Shown piece by piece: positions 27,067-36,986 of a stretch of DNA of 54,274 bases. Both the position numbers and the translations under genes were made by a program. The notes below the pieces were generated by a model that saw nothing but the letters and a program-made list of their open reading frames with translations, was not told the origin of the DNA and did no database searches. Source of the stretch: Promethearchaeota archaeon (lineage in GTDB: Archaea; Asgardarchaeota; Lokiarchaeia; Sigyniarchaeales; SOKP01); contig SHMW01000002.1 in the NCBI GenBank assembly GCA_008080735.1, positions 1 to 54,274 of the forward strand. The letters are read 5' to 3'. Numbering within the stretch: the stretch's first letter is position 1; each line of letters begins with the position of its first letter.

Positions 27067-27798
27067 TTGAGAATTTCAGATAAAAATTTTAATATTAAAT
27101 CTAGATTTGGGAAATTGGGAATGCATCTTATTGAGCAAGCAAAGGATAAGATAAAAGACCTAAATCAAGAGATGTTATTCCGAAAAGCAGAAATAAAAAA
27201 ACGCTATCGAAATCGTTTAGATACAAAATCGAATGAAATTCGGCAACAATTTGTTGATGATTATAATAATATTTTAAATATGAATCTCTCCTCAACTCTT
27301 TTAGAATCAAAAGATAGGATATTAGAGTTGAAAAATAATTTGATTAAAGTTTTTATTACAGATCTACATAAAGAAATAGAAAATCACATTAAAAGTAATT
27401 ATCAAGGTTATTTGAATTATTTAATTGGTTTAATTCGAGAGATAAAAGGTCAAAATTATATCCCAGAAAACTCAATTTTTTATTTTAATGAAAAAGATTA
27501 TGAATTCTTTGAAAAAAATAACCATAAACTCACAGAGATTATCCAAAAGGAATTTATAATTAAGCGATCCTCAAGGATAAACATTGGAGGGCTTATCCTA
27601 GAGCAGGCTGATGGAGAAATATCTTTTGATTACACTATTGACAATATCATTGAAGAAAACTATTCTCTTATTGAGATGGAGTTTTCCGATATCATAAAAG
27701 ATGCTGAAATAAAAAAGATACAATCTGAATTTGAAGATATTATTAACGAAAATAAAAAAAAAATCGAGACATATTTAATAGATTATGACAGAATCTAA
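27067..27798 (+). CDS. atpE: A-type ATP synthase peripheral stalk subunit E
   Basis: The N-terminal half is an extended charged helix with the stator-stalk pattern (HLIEQAKDKIKDLNQEMLF). The C-terminal globular half has the GGLILEQADGEISFDYTIDN motif typical of E, where many members read GGvivxxxdGxixvdNTlexR. The frame opens with TTG 27067; ATG 27121 is possible, but the shorter form would remove an otherwise plausible N-terminus. The last 14 bases overlap atpA. Confidence 0.88.
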   Translation: MRISDKNFNIKSRFGKLGMHLIEQAKDKIKDLNQEMLFRKAEIKKRYRNRLDTKSNEIRQQFVDDYNNILNMNLSSTLLESKDRILELKNNLIKVFITDLHKEIENHIKSNYQGYLNYLIGLIREIKGQNYIPENSIFYFNEKDYEFFEKNNHKLTEIIQKEFIIKRSSRINIGGLILEQADGEISFDYTIDNIIEENYSLIEMEFSDIIKDAEIKKIQSEFEDIINENKKKIETYLIDYDRI

Positions 27799-29623
27799 AC
27801 AATCTACTAAAGGATACATTTCGGAAGTCAATGGATCTTTAATAACCGTAAAAGGTTTAGAACATGATGTAAGATTACATGATCTTATTAAAGTTAACAA
27901 ACAAAACCTTATAGGAGAAGTCATCCAAATATATTCTGATAGAATAAGTGTGCAATGTTTTGAAGATACTGATAACCTAAAATTGAATGAAGAAGTCCTC
28001 TATTTAGAAGAACCCTTATCAATGGAATTGGGTCCCGGCTTATTATCGAATATATTTGACGGAATTCAAAGACCATTAGATAAGATTTTTGAAATGGAGA
28101 AATCCGGGTTTATCACAAGAGGCATTGATATTCCGGCTTTGGATAGGGAAAAGAAATGGCACTTTACCCCTCTTAAAGATATCGATGTTCAAGTTAATCC
28201 TGGAGACGTAATAGGGAAAGTTGAGGAAACTCAAGCGATCACTCATTATATTATGGTTCCTCCTAATGTGAAGGGAACTCTGATAAAGATTGCTGAAGAG
28301 GGAGACTACAAGGTTGATCAAGATCTTTATAAAATCCAAAGTGAAGATAAGGAGAGAACTTTTAATATGATTCAGAAATGGTCTGTCACTCGAAATAGGC
28401 CATTTTCGAAAAGATTAACTCCAGATGAACCTCTTATAACCGGACAGAGAGTTATTGATTTACTCTTTCCAATATCTAAAGGAGGAACGGTCGCCGTTCC
28501 GGGAGGTTTTGGTACAGGAAAGACGGTGCTCCAGCAGAATATAGCAAAATGGTCTGATGCAGATATCATCGTTTTTGTTCATTGCGGAGAACGTGGCAAT
28601 GAAGTAGCAGACCTCTTACGACAATTTCCAAAACTCGAGGATCCAAGAACTGGCCGACCGCTTTTAGAGAGAACCATTCTCATTACTAACACCTCCAATA
28701 TGCCCGTGTCGGCTAGAGAGGCAAGTATTTTTTCTGGCATTACTATTGCGGAGTACTATAGAGATATGGGATATAACGTTGCCCTTCAAGCAGATAGTTC
28801 TTCACGATGGGCAGAAGCATTAAGAGAAATCTCTGGTCTCTTAGAAGAGATGCCCGCAGAAGGAGGTTATCCTGCATATTTAGCGTCGCGTCTATCAGGC
28901 TTCTATGAAAGGGCAGGTGTGATAGAAACGATTGGGGATCATGAACATAAGAATAGTAAAACTGGTACCTTAACTGTTATTGGGTCTGTTTCCCCACCCG
29001 CAGGTGATTTTAGTGAACCCGTCACATCAAATACGAAACGATTTGTACAAACATTTTGGGCCTTAGACGCCGAACTGGCTTATGAAAAGCATTATCCGGC
29101 GATAAATTGGCTGGAATCGTATTCGAATTATCCCGGATATATTCGAAAATGGTGGGAAAAAAATATAGACATCCAATGGATTGAGTTAGAACTAGATTGG
29201 TTTCATTGTAGAAACCAAGTCAATCTAATCCTCTCTCGGGAAAATGAATTAAAGAATATGACCCAACTCGTGGGAGAAGAGAACCTTCCCGAGTCCCAAC
29301 AATTGGACTTATTTATTGCCGATTTAATTCGAGAAGCATTTCTCATTCAGAATGCGTTTGATGATATTGACAATTTTACCTCTCCTAACAAGACTATTGC
29401 TTTAATTAAACTTATTTTGTTATTATATCAAGAAGCAAAAGATTTGCTAAGACAAGGGTATATCATTAAGGATATTAAAGATCTTGAAGTAATTGATAAA
29501 ATTAAACGGATTAAAAACACAATTCCTAATGATCAAGTCAATACTATCGAAGAGGTTAAAAGAAACCTTCTTGATCAAATAGAATCCCTCAAGAAATCCT
29601 ATGGAGTAGTGAGAAGTTATTGA
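27785..29623 (+). CDS. atpA: A-type ATP synthase catalytic subunit A
   Basis: 612 residues, including the bulge domain typical of A subunits (about 115-190). The P-loop is GGFGTGKTV near residue 240; most archaeal A subunits have GPFGSGKTV, so two P-loop residues differ while the Lys-Thr pair is kept. Other landmarks are [35 protein letters not shown] and [15 protein letters not shown]. It hydrolyses or makes ATP in the A1 head. It overlaps atpE upstream and atpB downstream (4 bases). Confidence 0.97.
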   Translation: MTESKQSTKGYISEVNGSLITVKGLEHDVRLHDLIKVNKQNLIGEVIQIYSDRISVQCFEDTDNLKLNEEVLYLEEPLSMELGPGLLSNIFDGIQRPLDKIFEMEKSGFITRGIDIPALDREKKWHFTPLKDIDVQVNPGDVIGKVEETQAITHYIMVPPNVKGTLIKIAEEGDYKVDQDLYKIQSEDKERTFNMIQKWSVTRNRPFSKRLTPDEPLITGQRVIDLLFPISKGGTVAVPGGFGTGKTVLQQNIAKWSDADIIVFVHCGERGNEVADLLRQFPKLEDPRTGRPLLERTILITNTSNMPVSAREASIFSGITIAEYYRDMGYNVALQADSSSRWAEALREISGLLEEMPAEGGYPAYLASRLSGFYERAGVIETIGDHEHKNSKTGTLTVIGSVSPPAGDFSEPVTSNTKRFVQTFWALDAELAYEKHYPAINWLESYSNYPGYIRKWWEKNIDIQWIELELDWFHCRNQVNLILSRENELKNMTQLVGEENLPESQQLDLFIADLIREAFLIQNAFDDIDNFTSPNKTIALIKLILLLYQEAKDLLRQGYIIKDIKDLEVIDKIKRIKNTIPNDQVNTIEEVKRNLLDQIESLKKSYGVVRSY

Positions 29624-31002
29624 GTGTGAGTTATAAAAAAATCCGACAAATAATCGGACCATTAATATATCTGAAAAATAAGCATGATGTTCAATATGGA
29701 GAAATGGTTAAAATCCATTTAAATGATGGTGAGGTCAGAAACGGTGAAGTCATTCAGATGGATGAGGATATAATTCTAATCGAAGTATTTGAAGATACCA
29801 AGGGAATTTCTTCAAATAATGCGGAAGTGTTTTTCACACGAGACACTTTTAAATTAAAAATTTCAAAAGACATGTTGGGTGGTACTTTTAATTCCTTGGG
29901 GCAACCTATTGATATACAAACAAGAAAAATTTTGGATATTGATATTCTTCCTGAAGTGAAGAGAGATATCAGTAGCACTCCCATCAATCCTTATGCCAGG
30001 GATTATCCTACAAATATCATTCAAACGGGTATTTCAGGTATTGATGGATTGTTTACATTAATTAGAGGTCAAAAACTTCCCATCTTTAGTGGACAAGGAC
30101 TTAATCATAACGAATTAGCAGCTCAAATAGTTACTCAAGCGAAGGTACTAACCGAGGAGCCCTTTCTTATAATTTTTTGTGGAATAGGTGTAATTCAAGA
30201 TCAAGCTATCTCATTTATAGATCGCTTTAAAGAGAGCGGAAACGTGCAAAATATCATTTCCTTCATAAATTTTGCGGACGATCCCGTTATGGCAAGGTTA
30301 ATGATCCCGCATGTCGCACTAGCCACGGCAGAATTTTTTGCATTTGAAAGAGATATGCATGTATTAGTTGTTATGGTCGATATGACAAATTATGCAGAAG
30401 CCCTACGGGAACTTAGCTTGGCAAAGGAAGAGATCCCCAGTAGAAAAGGATTTCCTGGTCATATATATACTGATTTCGCAAAGATCTATGAAAGAACGGG
30501 GCTTATAAAAGGTAAAAAAGGTTCAGTTACCCAAATTCCTATATTGACAATGCCAAATGATGATATAAGCCATCCAATACCTGATACGTCAGGTTATATT
30601 ACAGATGGTCAACTTGTCTTAGATCGAGACTTATTTAAGAAAGAAGTTTATCCTCCCTTTGAGGTTCTTGCTTCGATATCAAGACTGATGAAAGATGCTA
30701 TCGGAAAAGAAACCACGCGTGCAGATCATGCAGATGTCAGTTCCCAATTAATTGCATCTTATTCTAATGCTTTAGATGTCCGAGATTTAGTTTCAATAGT
30801 TGGTGAGGACAGCCTAAATAGAGACCAACGGGCACTACTTGAATTTGCAGATACCTTCGAAAATAAATTTTTAAATCAAGGTTTACAAGAAAATCGAGCA
30901 TTTGAAAATACCTTTTCTTTAGCATGGGAAGTCTTATCTATTTTAGACAGATCTCAATTAAGTAGAATTCATCAAGAGTACATAGATAAATATTATATTT
31001 GA
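29620..31002 (+). CDS. atpB: A-type ATP synthase non-catalytic subunit B
   Basis: 460 residues with B-subunit landmarks: [22 protein letters not shown] (about 147-168), which replaces the P-loop and confirms the non-catalytic role, [16 protein letters not shown], and [22 protein letters not shown]. It alternates with A in the A1 hexamer. The start is TTG 29620, overlapping the atpA stop; GTG 29626 is also possible. Confidence 0.97.
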   Translation: MSVSYKKIRQIIGPLIYLKNKHDVQYGEMVKIHLNDGEVRNGEVIQMDEDIILIEVFEDTKGISSNNAEVFFTRDTFKLKISKDMLGGTFNSLGQPIDIQTRKILDIDILPEVKRDISSTPINPYARDYPTNIIQTGISGIDGLFTLIRGQKLPIFSGQGLNHNELAAQIVTQAKVLTEEPFLIIFCGIGVIQDQAISFIDRFKESGNVQNIISFINFADDPVMARLMIPHVALATAEFFAFERDMHVLVVMVDMTNYAEALRELSLAKEEIPSRKGFPGHIYTDFAKIYERTGLIKGKKGSVTQIPILTMPNDDISHPIPDTSGYITDGQLVLDRDLFKKEVYPPFEVLASISRLMKDAIGKETTRADHADVSSQLIASYSNALDVRDLVSIVGEDSLNRDQRALLEFADTFENKFLNQGLQENRAFENTFSLAWEVLSILDRSQLSRIHQEYIDKYYI

Positions 31003-31011
31003 GTTGATATT

Positions 31012-31662
31012 ATGTCTTTTCGAGAAATAAAGCCAACGAAGAGTAATTTATTAGATTTAGAAGATAGATTAGAATTTGTAGACAAGGGGAAAGACTTTTT
31101 AGATTATAAAAGAACGCAGTTAATCCAAGAAATAAGGAATATTTGGGAGAATTATAAAAACCAACGGAAAAAATTTTTTATGCAGCTACAAAAAGCCATG
31201 TGGAATCTTAATGAGACTTATAAAGAACAAGGGAAACGCTCAGTGAGCTTAATAAGTCTCTTGGGAAAGATTCAATATAAACCCAGAGTAGAATTAAAAT
31301 ACTCTAAAAAGATGGGAGTAGCTGTTCCAAGACTCGAACTGGAATTTGAAAAGGAAGAAAAACTTCCTCCTTACGCATTTGATGGTACAAGTAAACATTT
31401 AGATAAACTAATGGGGATATTAAAAGACCTTTTTGAACAGATGATTTTATTGGCAGAAACTGAAGATGTATTAATAAAGTATGCGTTTAATTTCCAAAAA
31501 GTAAGTAGACGAATACAGGGGTTAAAAAATGTAATTAAACCACGAATTCAATCTGATATTAAAAAAATAGAACGCATATTAGAAGAAACTGAGCGTGAAG
31601 ATTTTACCAGATTGAAAAAAACAAAAGATATGATTAAAAATGAGGAAATAATAGGAGAATAA
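31012..31662 (+). CDS. atpD: A-type ATP synthase subunit D
   Basis: 216 residues of long helices with the central-stalk D pattern: KPTKSNLLDLEDRLEFVDKG at the N-terminus, which matches the PTRxxLxxLKxRLxxAxxG pattern, and the C-terminal QKVSRRIQGLKNVIKPRIQS, which matches the RRVNALExVVIPxL pattern. It forms the rotor shaft with F. Confidence 0.93.
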   Translation: MSFREIKPTKSNLLDLEDRLEFVDKGKDFLDYKRTQLIQEIRNIWENYKNQRKKFFMQLQKAMWNLNETYKEQGKRSVSLISLLGKIQYKPRVELKYSKKMGVAVPRLELEFEKEEKLPPYAFDGTSKHLDKLMGILKDLFEQMILLAETEDVLIKYAFNFQKVSRRIQGLKNVIKPRIQSDIKKIERILEETEREDFTRLKKTKDMIKNEEIIGE

Positions 31663-31668
31663 AACTAA

Positions 31669-33909
31669 ATGTCAAAAATTACCTTATTTAAAGTTATTAT
31701 ACAAAGAAATTTGAAAGATAGTCTTTTGATGGAACTTGCTGACCAAGAGAATGTACACATAAAAGAACGGGAACAAGAGAAAATAGAAAAGAAGACAAAA
31801 GAGTATAAAGACATTATTAAAAATTTAAGGATTAATTTAAGAGACCTTTTCAAGAAATTAAACATCTCTGTATCCGAACTCAACCAAATATCTGTGGAAG
31901 ATAAGGAAAAAAAGGAATTTAAAGTCAAAGATTTGTATGAATTAACCCACCATATGACTGACGAGACTAACTTTTATATGAACCGAATAAATGAACTCGA
32001 AAGATATATTAATAAAGCAACTCTGGAATTAGAAAGTGTACTTGATATTGAATCAACATACAGATTTTTAGATAAATTTAATTTTAGTCGTAAGGAATTA
32101 CGTTATTTTGATCAATTGGATATGAAAACATATATTACATATTCAAAAAACCTTCCAAATCTTAGAGAATTATTCCAATTTGAAGAATTTCCAAACGTAT
32201 ACCAATATTCTTCTATATCAGATGATAGAATTGTATTTTTCATAATTTATCCAAAGAGACAAGAAGAAGAACTAAGAGAACGAATTAATATTATTCATGG
32301 AGAGGAAATTCCAATTCTCAAGAAATATCTCACTTATGATGGTATAAATTTTGAAAGGATTGACAAAGAAATTGACTCAATTAATAAAACTCTAGGTAAA
32401 TATCAAAAAGAATTAGAACGCTTAAGAAACGAAAATCTAAAAAAATTTGCAGCGATTAATGAAGTAGTCGAGAATCTTGAAGAATATAATTGGGCAGAAA
32501 ATCAATTTTCCTCACTTTCTTCGGATAGAGTTGTGTTAAAATTTTATGTACCTTCTGAAGATAAAATGCAGACAAGAAAAAAACTCAAAAAAGAATTTAA
32601 ATCTAAAATCAGGATTGAAGATATTGATATTGAAAAACAAGAAAAAGTACCTAAACGAAAATTAGAGGGAAAAAACATAAAACGAGGGGAAAGAGCAAAC
32701 GAGCAATCAGAGGGAGAGGAAGAGGAGAAAGAAGAAGATTTGAGGAAAGAAGCTCCTTCGAGAGTAACTCATAATAGAATTGTAAGACCATTTGAAACAT
32801 TGACGAAGATGTACGGAATTCCAACCTATTCAGAAATAGATCCTACACCTTTTCTATTTTTTACATTTCCTTTTCTATTTGGAATAATGTTTGGAGATAT
32901 TGGGCATGGTATTGTATTAATAATTTCTGGATTTATTGGTGCAATTACGTTTAGAGAACGATATAAAGTAAGGAATATCTCTTGGATTGTTTTTTATTGT
33001 GGTTGGTGGGCTATTTTATTTGGATTTTTATATGGTGAATTTTTCGGAGGTCATCAAATTCTGGGTTATCATATCCAGCCAGTAGCGATTCCCTTGCCGT
33101 TTATTGGATTCGTCACTTTATTTAGCCCCTTAAATAATGTAATGGCTTTGTTTTATTTAACTATATTTGTTGGAGTTCTTCATATTAACCTGGGTTGGAT
33201 TATCAGATTCATTAATTATTGCGTCCAAAGAAAGTTTTATCAAGCTTTTACAGAACCTATTCTTAAAATCCTGTTTTTAGATTTTCTTGTCTTTCTCGTG
33301 CTAAATTGGGGAATAGATATAAACGCATGGCTCTCTTACCCTTATCCTATATTATTACCCATCGTTCCAGGATTATTATTAATAATTTTAAAACCATTTG
33401 GAAAATTGCTTGGAATTTCTTACCTAAAGGGGGAATCCTATGGAGAATTAATAAGCGAAGGTTCGATGGAGACTTTCGAGACTGTGCTTTCACTCCCAAG
33501 CAATGTATTATCATATCTAAGGTTATTAGCCTTAGCGTTGGCCCATATCTCATTAATGGTGGCAGTCGAGGCAATGATTCAAATAATCACAATCGGTGGG
33601 ATACTCGAACAAATAATAATAATTATTGCTTTGATATTCGGCAATGCGTTGGTAATATTACTAGAAGGTGTTATCGTATTTTTAAATGCGCTGAGACTAA
33701 ATTTTTATGAATTCTTTTTTAAATTCTATGAAGGACGGGGAATCGAATATGATCCATTTATTTTAGAGGATCACTATTCTAAAATAATATTTAGACCAGA
33801 AATGGAAAGAGATGTAATCAGTGAAGAGATTGAGAAAGAAATAGAAAGTAAAAAGGCGAAGCAATTTATTGAAGAAGCAAGACAACACCTTCGTAAAAAA
33901 TACTTATGA
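31669..33909 (+). CDS. atpI: A-type ATP synthase membrane subunit I (a-type)
   Basis: 746 residues: a soluble N-terminal half (1-370) with coiled coils and a Lys/Glu-rich insert near 325-365, followed by about seven membrane helices (395-695). The essential Arg lies in LSYLRLLALALAHISL near residue 618, and FPFLFGIMFGDIGHG and LEGVIVFLNALRLNFYEFF are family signatures. It forms the ion half-channels against the K ring. It comes last of the subunit genes, whereas I is near the beginning in most archaeal operons. Confidence 0.95.
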   Translation: MSKITLFKVIIQRNLKDSLLMELADQENVHIKEREQEKIEKKTKEYKDIIKNLRINLRDLFKKLNISVSELNQISVEDKEKKEFKVKDLYELTHHMTDETNFYMNRINELERYINKATLELESVLDIESTYRFLDKFNFSRKELRYFDQLDMKTYITYSKNLPNLRELFQFEEFPNVYQYSSISDDRIVFFIIYPKRQEEELRERINIIHGEEIPILKKYLTYDGINFERIDKEIDSINKTLGKYQKELERLRNENLKKFAAINEVVENLEEYNWAENQFSSLSSDRVVLKFYVPSEDKMQTRKKLKKEFKSKIRIEDIDIEKQEKVPKRKLEGKNIKRGERANEQSEGEEEEKEEDLRKEAPSRVTHNRIVRPFETLTKMYGIPTYSEIDPTPFLFFTFPFLFGIMFGDIGHGIVLIISGFIGAITFRERYKVRNISWIVFYCGWWAILFGFLYGEFFGGHQILGYHIQPVAIPLPFIGFVTLFSPLNNVMALFYLTIFVGVLHINLGWIIRFINYCVQRKFYQAFTEPILKILFLDFLVFLVLNWGIDINAWLSYPYPILLPIVPGLLLIILKPFGKLLGISYLKGESYGELISEGSMETFETVLSLPSNVLSYLRLLALALAHISLMVAVEAMIQIITIGGILEQIIIIIALIFGNALVILLEGVIVFLNALRLNFYEFFFKFYEGRGIEYDPFILEDHYSKIIFRPEMERDVISEEIEKEIESKKAKQFIEEARQHLRKKYL

Positions 33910-34319
33910 ATGAGCAAAAAAAATCAAAAATTAGCATGACTAGCAAGAAGAAACAGATATCATTAATAGTTTTAACAATCATTTTACTTACTCTCCTTAT
34001 ATATATGGTATTGTCTGGAACCAATTTTCTTGTGTCCATATTAGTGATTATTTTTCTTTTTCTTTTCTTTTTTGGTTTGATTTATAAAAGTAATGAAATA
34101 TCGCTTTCCTCTTATCTACCCAGTTCGAGAGAAAAACCAGAATCCTCCAGGAAAAAATCAAAAAAGCAATATAAAATCGAAACGCCAAAAAGAGATATTC
34201 CGAAATCTTTAAATTTCACATATCACCAGCCCTTGATACGTAAATGCCCTAATTGTGGAATGATACTTACTCGGAGTGCTAATAAATGTCCCAATTGTGG
34301 AAATAATCCAACACAATAA
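33906..34319 (+). CDS. Two-TM protein with C-terminal zinc ribbon, in the A-ATPase operon
   Basis: 137 residues: a short basic N-terminus, two adjacent hydrophobic helices (about 20-55), a charged linker, and a C-terminal zinc ribbon formed by CPNCG and CPNCGNN. Its ATG overlaps the atpI stop by 4 bases, so it is cotranslated with the ATPase. The function is unknown; an assembly or accessory role is only a guess. Confidence 0.6.
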   Translation: MNEQKKSKISMTSKKKQISLIVLTIILLTLLIYMVLSGTNFLVSILVIIFLFLFFFGLIYKSNEISLSSYLPSSREKPESSRKKSKKQYKIETPKRDIPKSLNFTYHQPLIRKCPNCGMILTRSANKCPNCGNNPTQ

Positions 34320-34443
34320 GTCAAAATTAGGATTTAAGACGCACAACAGATAATATTAATTATTATCAAAATAAACTTAAATATAAATTGAACCGAATAT
34401 ATTAAATTAAAAATATTCCGTAAGGATTATAAATGGTCTGGTT

Positions 34444-34896
34444 ATGTCTGAAGAAATCTCCTATAGAAAAGTTCTTGTGCCGATTGACGGCTCCCCCAAA
34501 AGCATAAATGCATTTAAATATGCTGTGAAATTTGCGAAAAACTTTCCAAATTGTGAAGTGCATATCCTATATGTTATTGATGAGGAAAATATTAAAAAAT
34601 TAAGCGCAAATGAGGATCAGAGTTATTCTGGATTATCCCGAAAATTTAGACAACAGGGAGAGAATTATATTAATAAGGCAAAGCAAGAAATTAAATATCT
34701 TGATTTTAATCATACCTTAATTAAAGAAAAAATGCTTAAGGGAGATCCTGTACAAGAAATAATAAATTACTCTGTGAATTTTGATTTGATTATCATGTCA
34801 GTCCGTGGGAAAAAGCATGTTGTTGATATTATGATGGGCCATGTTACGGAACGAGTTATAAATCTTTCTGAAATCCCCGTTTTAATAATATCTTGA
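34444..34896 (+). CDS. Universal stress protein (UspA family)
   Basis: A single Usp domain of 150 residues: KVLVPIDGSPKSINAFKYAV at the N-terminus, HILYVIDEE, DLIIMSVRGKKHV and IPVLIIS at the end. The ATP-binding G-x2-G-x9-G motif is only partly preserved (VRGKKHVVDIMMGHV), so nucleotide binding is uncertain. It is a single gene, converging with the helical protein. A weak hairpin (AAACA/TGTTT at 34907-34920) follows. Confidence 0.9.
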   Translation: MSEEISYRKVLVPIDGSPKSINAFKYAVKFAKNFPNCEVHILYVIDEENIKKLSANEDQSYSGLSRKFRQQGENYINKAKQEIKYLDFNHTLIKEKMLKGDPVQEIINYSVNFDLIIMSVRGKKHVVDIMMGHVTERVINLSEIPVLIIS

Positions 34897-34923
34897 AATA
34901 AAACTTAAACAAGCGTGTTTTTA

Positions 34924-36408
34924 TCAATAGATTGTCTCTCCACTAATCGGATCCACTCTCAGATGTCGGAAATTTTTTGTATCGAATTTGAACTCTTCTT
35001 CATTTTTTATCTTTTGGAAAACTTTCTCAGGGAATAAATACCGTGCAAGATGAATTATTACGGACTTTTTCTCAATACAATTTAAAAGCTTTAAGCTTTC
35101 ACAAGAATAGAAGACTTCGCTAACAAGATCATAGCTCGTATCTTCTGAAAACACCATTAATTCAATATTCCGATAAATTCTTGAAATTATGTTATCTAGC
35201 AATATAATATTTTCAAGTTTGTCCATTTTATTCACCATATAATGATAAAAGAGAACATAATAAGTAGCTTCAGAGGAAAATAACCCATCTCGATATTGTT
35301 GAATGCTATTTTCTTTAATTCTTTTTTCAATTTCTCCCTCAATCGCTTGTTTTTTATCCCTATCTATTTGATTATATAGACTAAGCATATTGTAAATCTT
35401 AAGAATTACCACTAATCGAGCCGTTTCGAAATCTTTTAGTCGATGGGATTCAAAGAATTTTGAATCTGCTTGTACTAATTTCTTAATTTGATCTTCTTCT
35501 AGTTTAATATTTAGATATTCATGAGATTTCACAAAATAATACAAATTACTCGTTCCTTCCATTATTGGAGCTTCATATTCGTCTTTATACTCCAAATATA
35601 GTTCTGATATAAATTCTTTCACTTTTTCTTTAATAATTTTGATGCCTAAATTATGGGCTAAATAAATTCCGCAGAAATATAGGTCGGGATTTCTCAAAGA
35701 CACGAGAGGGATAGTTCTTAACCATTCATCGATATGTTCTTGAAGATAAATTTCTATATGTTCAAAATCAAAAATTCTTTCCAGATGGAAAAAATGAATA
35801 ATGCGATAAATTAAATATAATAATTGAAGTTTGTTGCGAGTTTCGCGTAAATCTTCGAGGCTTTCTATTTGTCTTTTATTTTGGCAATATTTATCAATAA
35901 TTTGTTTTTTGAGTTGAATATAATCTTTCAAAGCTTCTAGTTTCTCTTCATTTTGATTGAAATTGTCCTTTAATTGTCTAATTTCAACTAGTAATTCCAA
36001 AGGAAAAGCACCCTCTTTTCTTAATGTTAGAATCACTTCAGATCCATCCAAATTTACCAAATAATGACAAATCTTTTCAAATATAAGCTCATGGATCATT
36101 GGGGCAATCCTACTATCAAAGAGGTCCAATGTGCTATTAATCGTTTCGTTATCTTTCTCTTTAATTTTCAAGGAAGGGTCGAATAACTTATTAGTCACCT
36201 CAGATTCTTCAAATCCAATTTCTAATAATAAGGGTGCTAAATATTCCGTTAGACTGATCAAATCTTCATTTATGCTTTCTCTCTTAACTTGATCAATCTC
36301 GATAGAATCGCTTAATTTTGTCTTAAAATAGTTGTCAACTTCAATATAGAATAGTTCACTTTCCTTGAAAATATAATCAAGAATATTGAAAAGGCCTTGA
36401 TAAATCAT
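34924..36408 (-). CDS. Large all-helical protein, paralogue of the 16723-18201 gene
   Basis: 494 residues, helical throughout, without a recognised catalytic motif. Blocks shared with the paralogue include VDNYFKTK, SLRNPDLYFCGIYLAH, QYRDGLFSSEATYYVLF and FYSCESLKLLNCI, in the same order and at similar spacing, so the two arose by duplication. The ends match the paralogue, including a C-terminal LRVDPISG segment. Toroid-like helical repeats are possible. It has its own upstream AT-rich region and no cotranscribed partner. Confidence 0.6.
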   Translation of the reverse strand: MIYQGLFNILDYIFKESELFYIEVDNYFKTKLSDSIEIDQVKRESINEDLISLTEYLAPLLLEIGFEESEVTNKLFDPSLKIKEKDNETINSTLDLFDSRIAPMIHELIFEKICHYLVNLDGSEVILTLRKEGAFPLELLVEIRQLKDNFNQNEEKLEALKDYIQLKKQIIDKYCQNKRQIESLEDLRETRNKLQLLYLIYRIIHFFHLERIFDFEHIEIYLQEHIDEWLRTIPLVSLRNPDLYFCGIYLAHNLGIKIIKEKVKEFISELYLEYKDEYEAPIMEGTSNLYYFVKSHEYLNIKLEEDQIKKLVQADSKFFESHRLKDFETARLVVILKIYNMLSLYNQIDRDKKQAIEGEIEKRIKENSIQQYRDGLFSSEATYYVLFYHYMVNKMDKLENIILLDNIISRIYRNIELMVFSEDTSYDLVSEVFYSCESLKLLNCIEKKSVIIHLARYLFPEKVFQKIKNEEEFKFDTKNFRHLRVDPISGETIY

Positions 36409-36671
36409 AAGTGGTTGTTAACTTTAGAATGAATTATTTTAATTTAATCTATTTCAATTAAATTTCTTACTATGAATAACTTCCATAATAGATTTAACAG
36501 CTTAATTACCATAGTGTCTTTAGAATTTTTAAAATTAATTTCTAATAGTTATTAATAAAAAATTCGTGTAGGAAGAATCATCTCTTTCTTAAGTAATAAA
36601 TTTAATTTAGTAGTTTTGATTACAAGTTCATAAATATTTTCCTTTCAATTATTTTTTTAAAGAATAACATC

Positions 36672-36773
36672 GCACCTGTTGTATAGTGGTAATATACTGG
36701 CTTCCCAAGCCCGTGTCCCGGGTTCGAAATTTCCCTTCATCTGAGAAGGAACACGAAATTCCCGGCAGGTGCA
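36672..36773 (+). tRNA. tRNA-Gly (CCC) with a T-loop intron
   Basis: Acceptor stem GCACCTG/CAGGTGC (36672-36678, 36766-36772) and discriminator A at 36773. D-stem GTAT/ATAT. Anticodon loop TTCCCAA (36702-36708) gives anticodon CCC. The anticodon stem CTGGC/GCCCG has one T-C mismatch. The T-stem is CCGGG/CCCGG. The T-loop is interrupted by a 31-base intron. After removal the loop is TTCGAAT, which is canonical. No CCA is encoded. Confidence 0.9.
36729..36759 (+). other. Bulge-helix-bulge intron in the tRNA-Gly T-loop (59/60)
   Basis: Exon 1 TTCG (36723-36726) pairs with CGAA (36754-36757) as the 4-bp central helix. The 3-base bulges are AAA (36727-36729) and ATT (36758-36760). Outside lies the T-stem CCGGG/CCCGG; inside is a CCTTC/GAAGG hairpin. 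Cutting after the second base of each bulge removes 36729-36759 and restores a 7-base T-loop. Confidence 0.8.
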
Positions 36774-36986
36774 TTCTTATATTATTGTAGTATCTATTAA
36801 ATATTGAAGTTAAGAAGGTATCTTGAAATTAAGGATAATTATTAATTATTCATCTACACAATAACAATATTTAAGATTGGTCGCAATTAAAGCTCATTGA
36901 TATTCAAAATATGTTAAAAAAATCGATTGTATACTTTTTTCATAAGGAAAGAAGATTGGAAATTCAACCTAAAGAGGTAAATTTTT

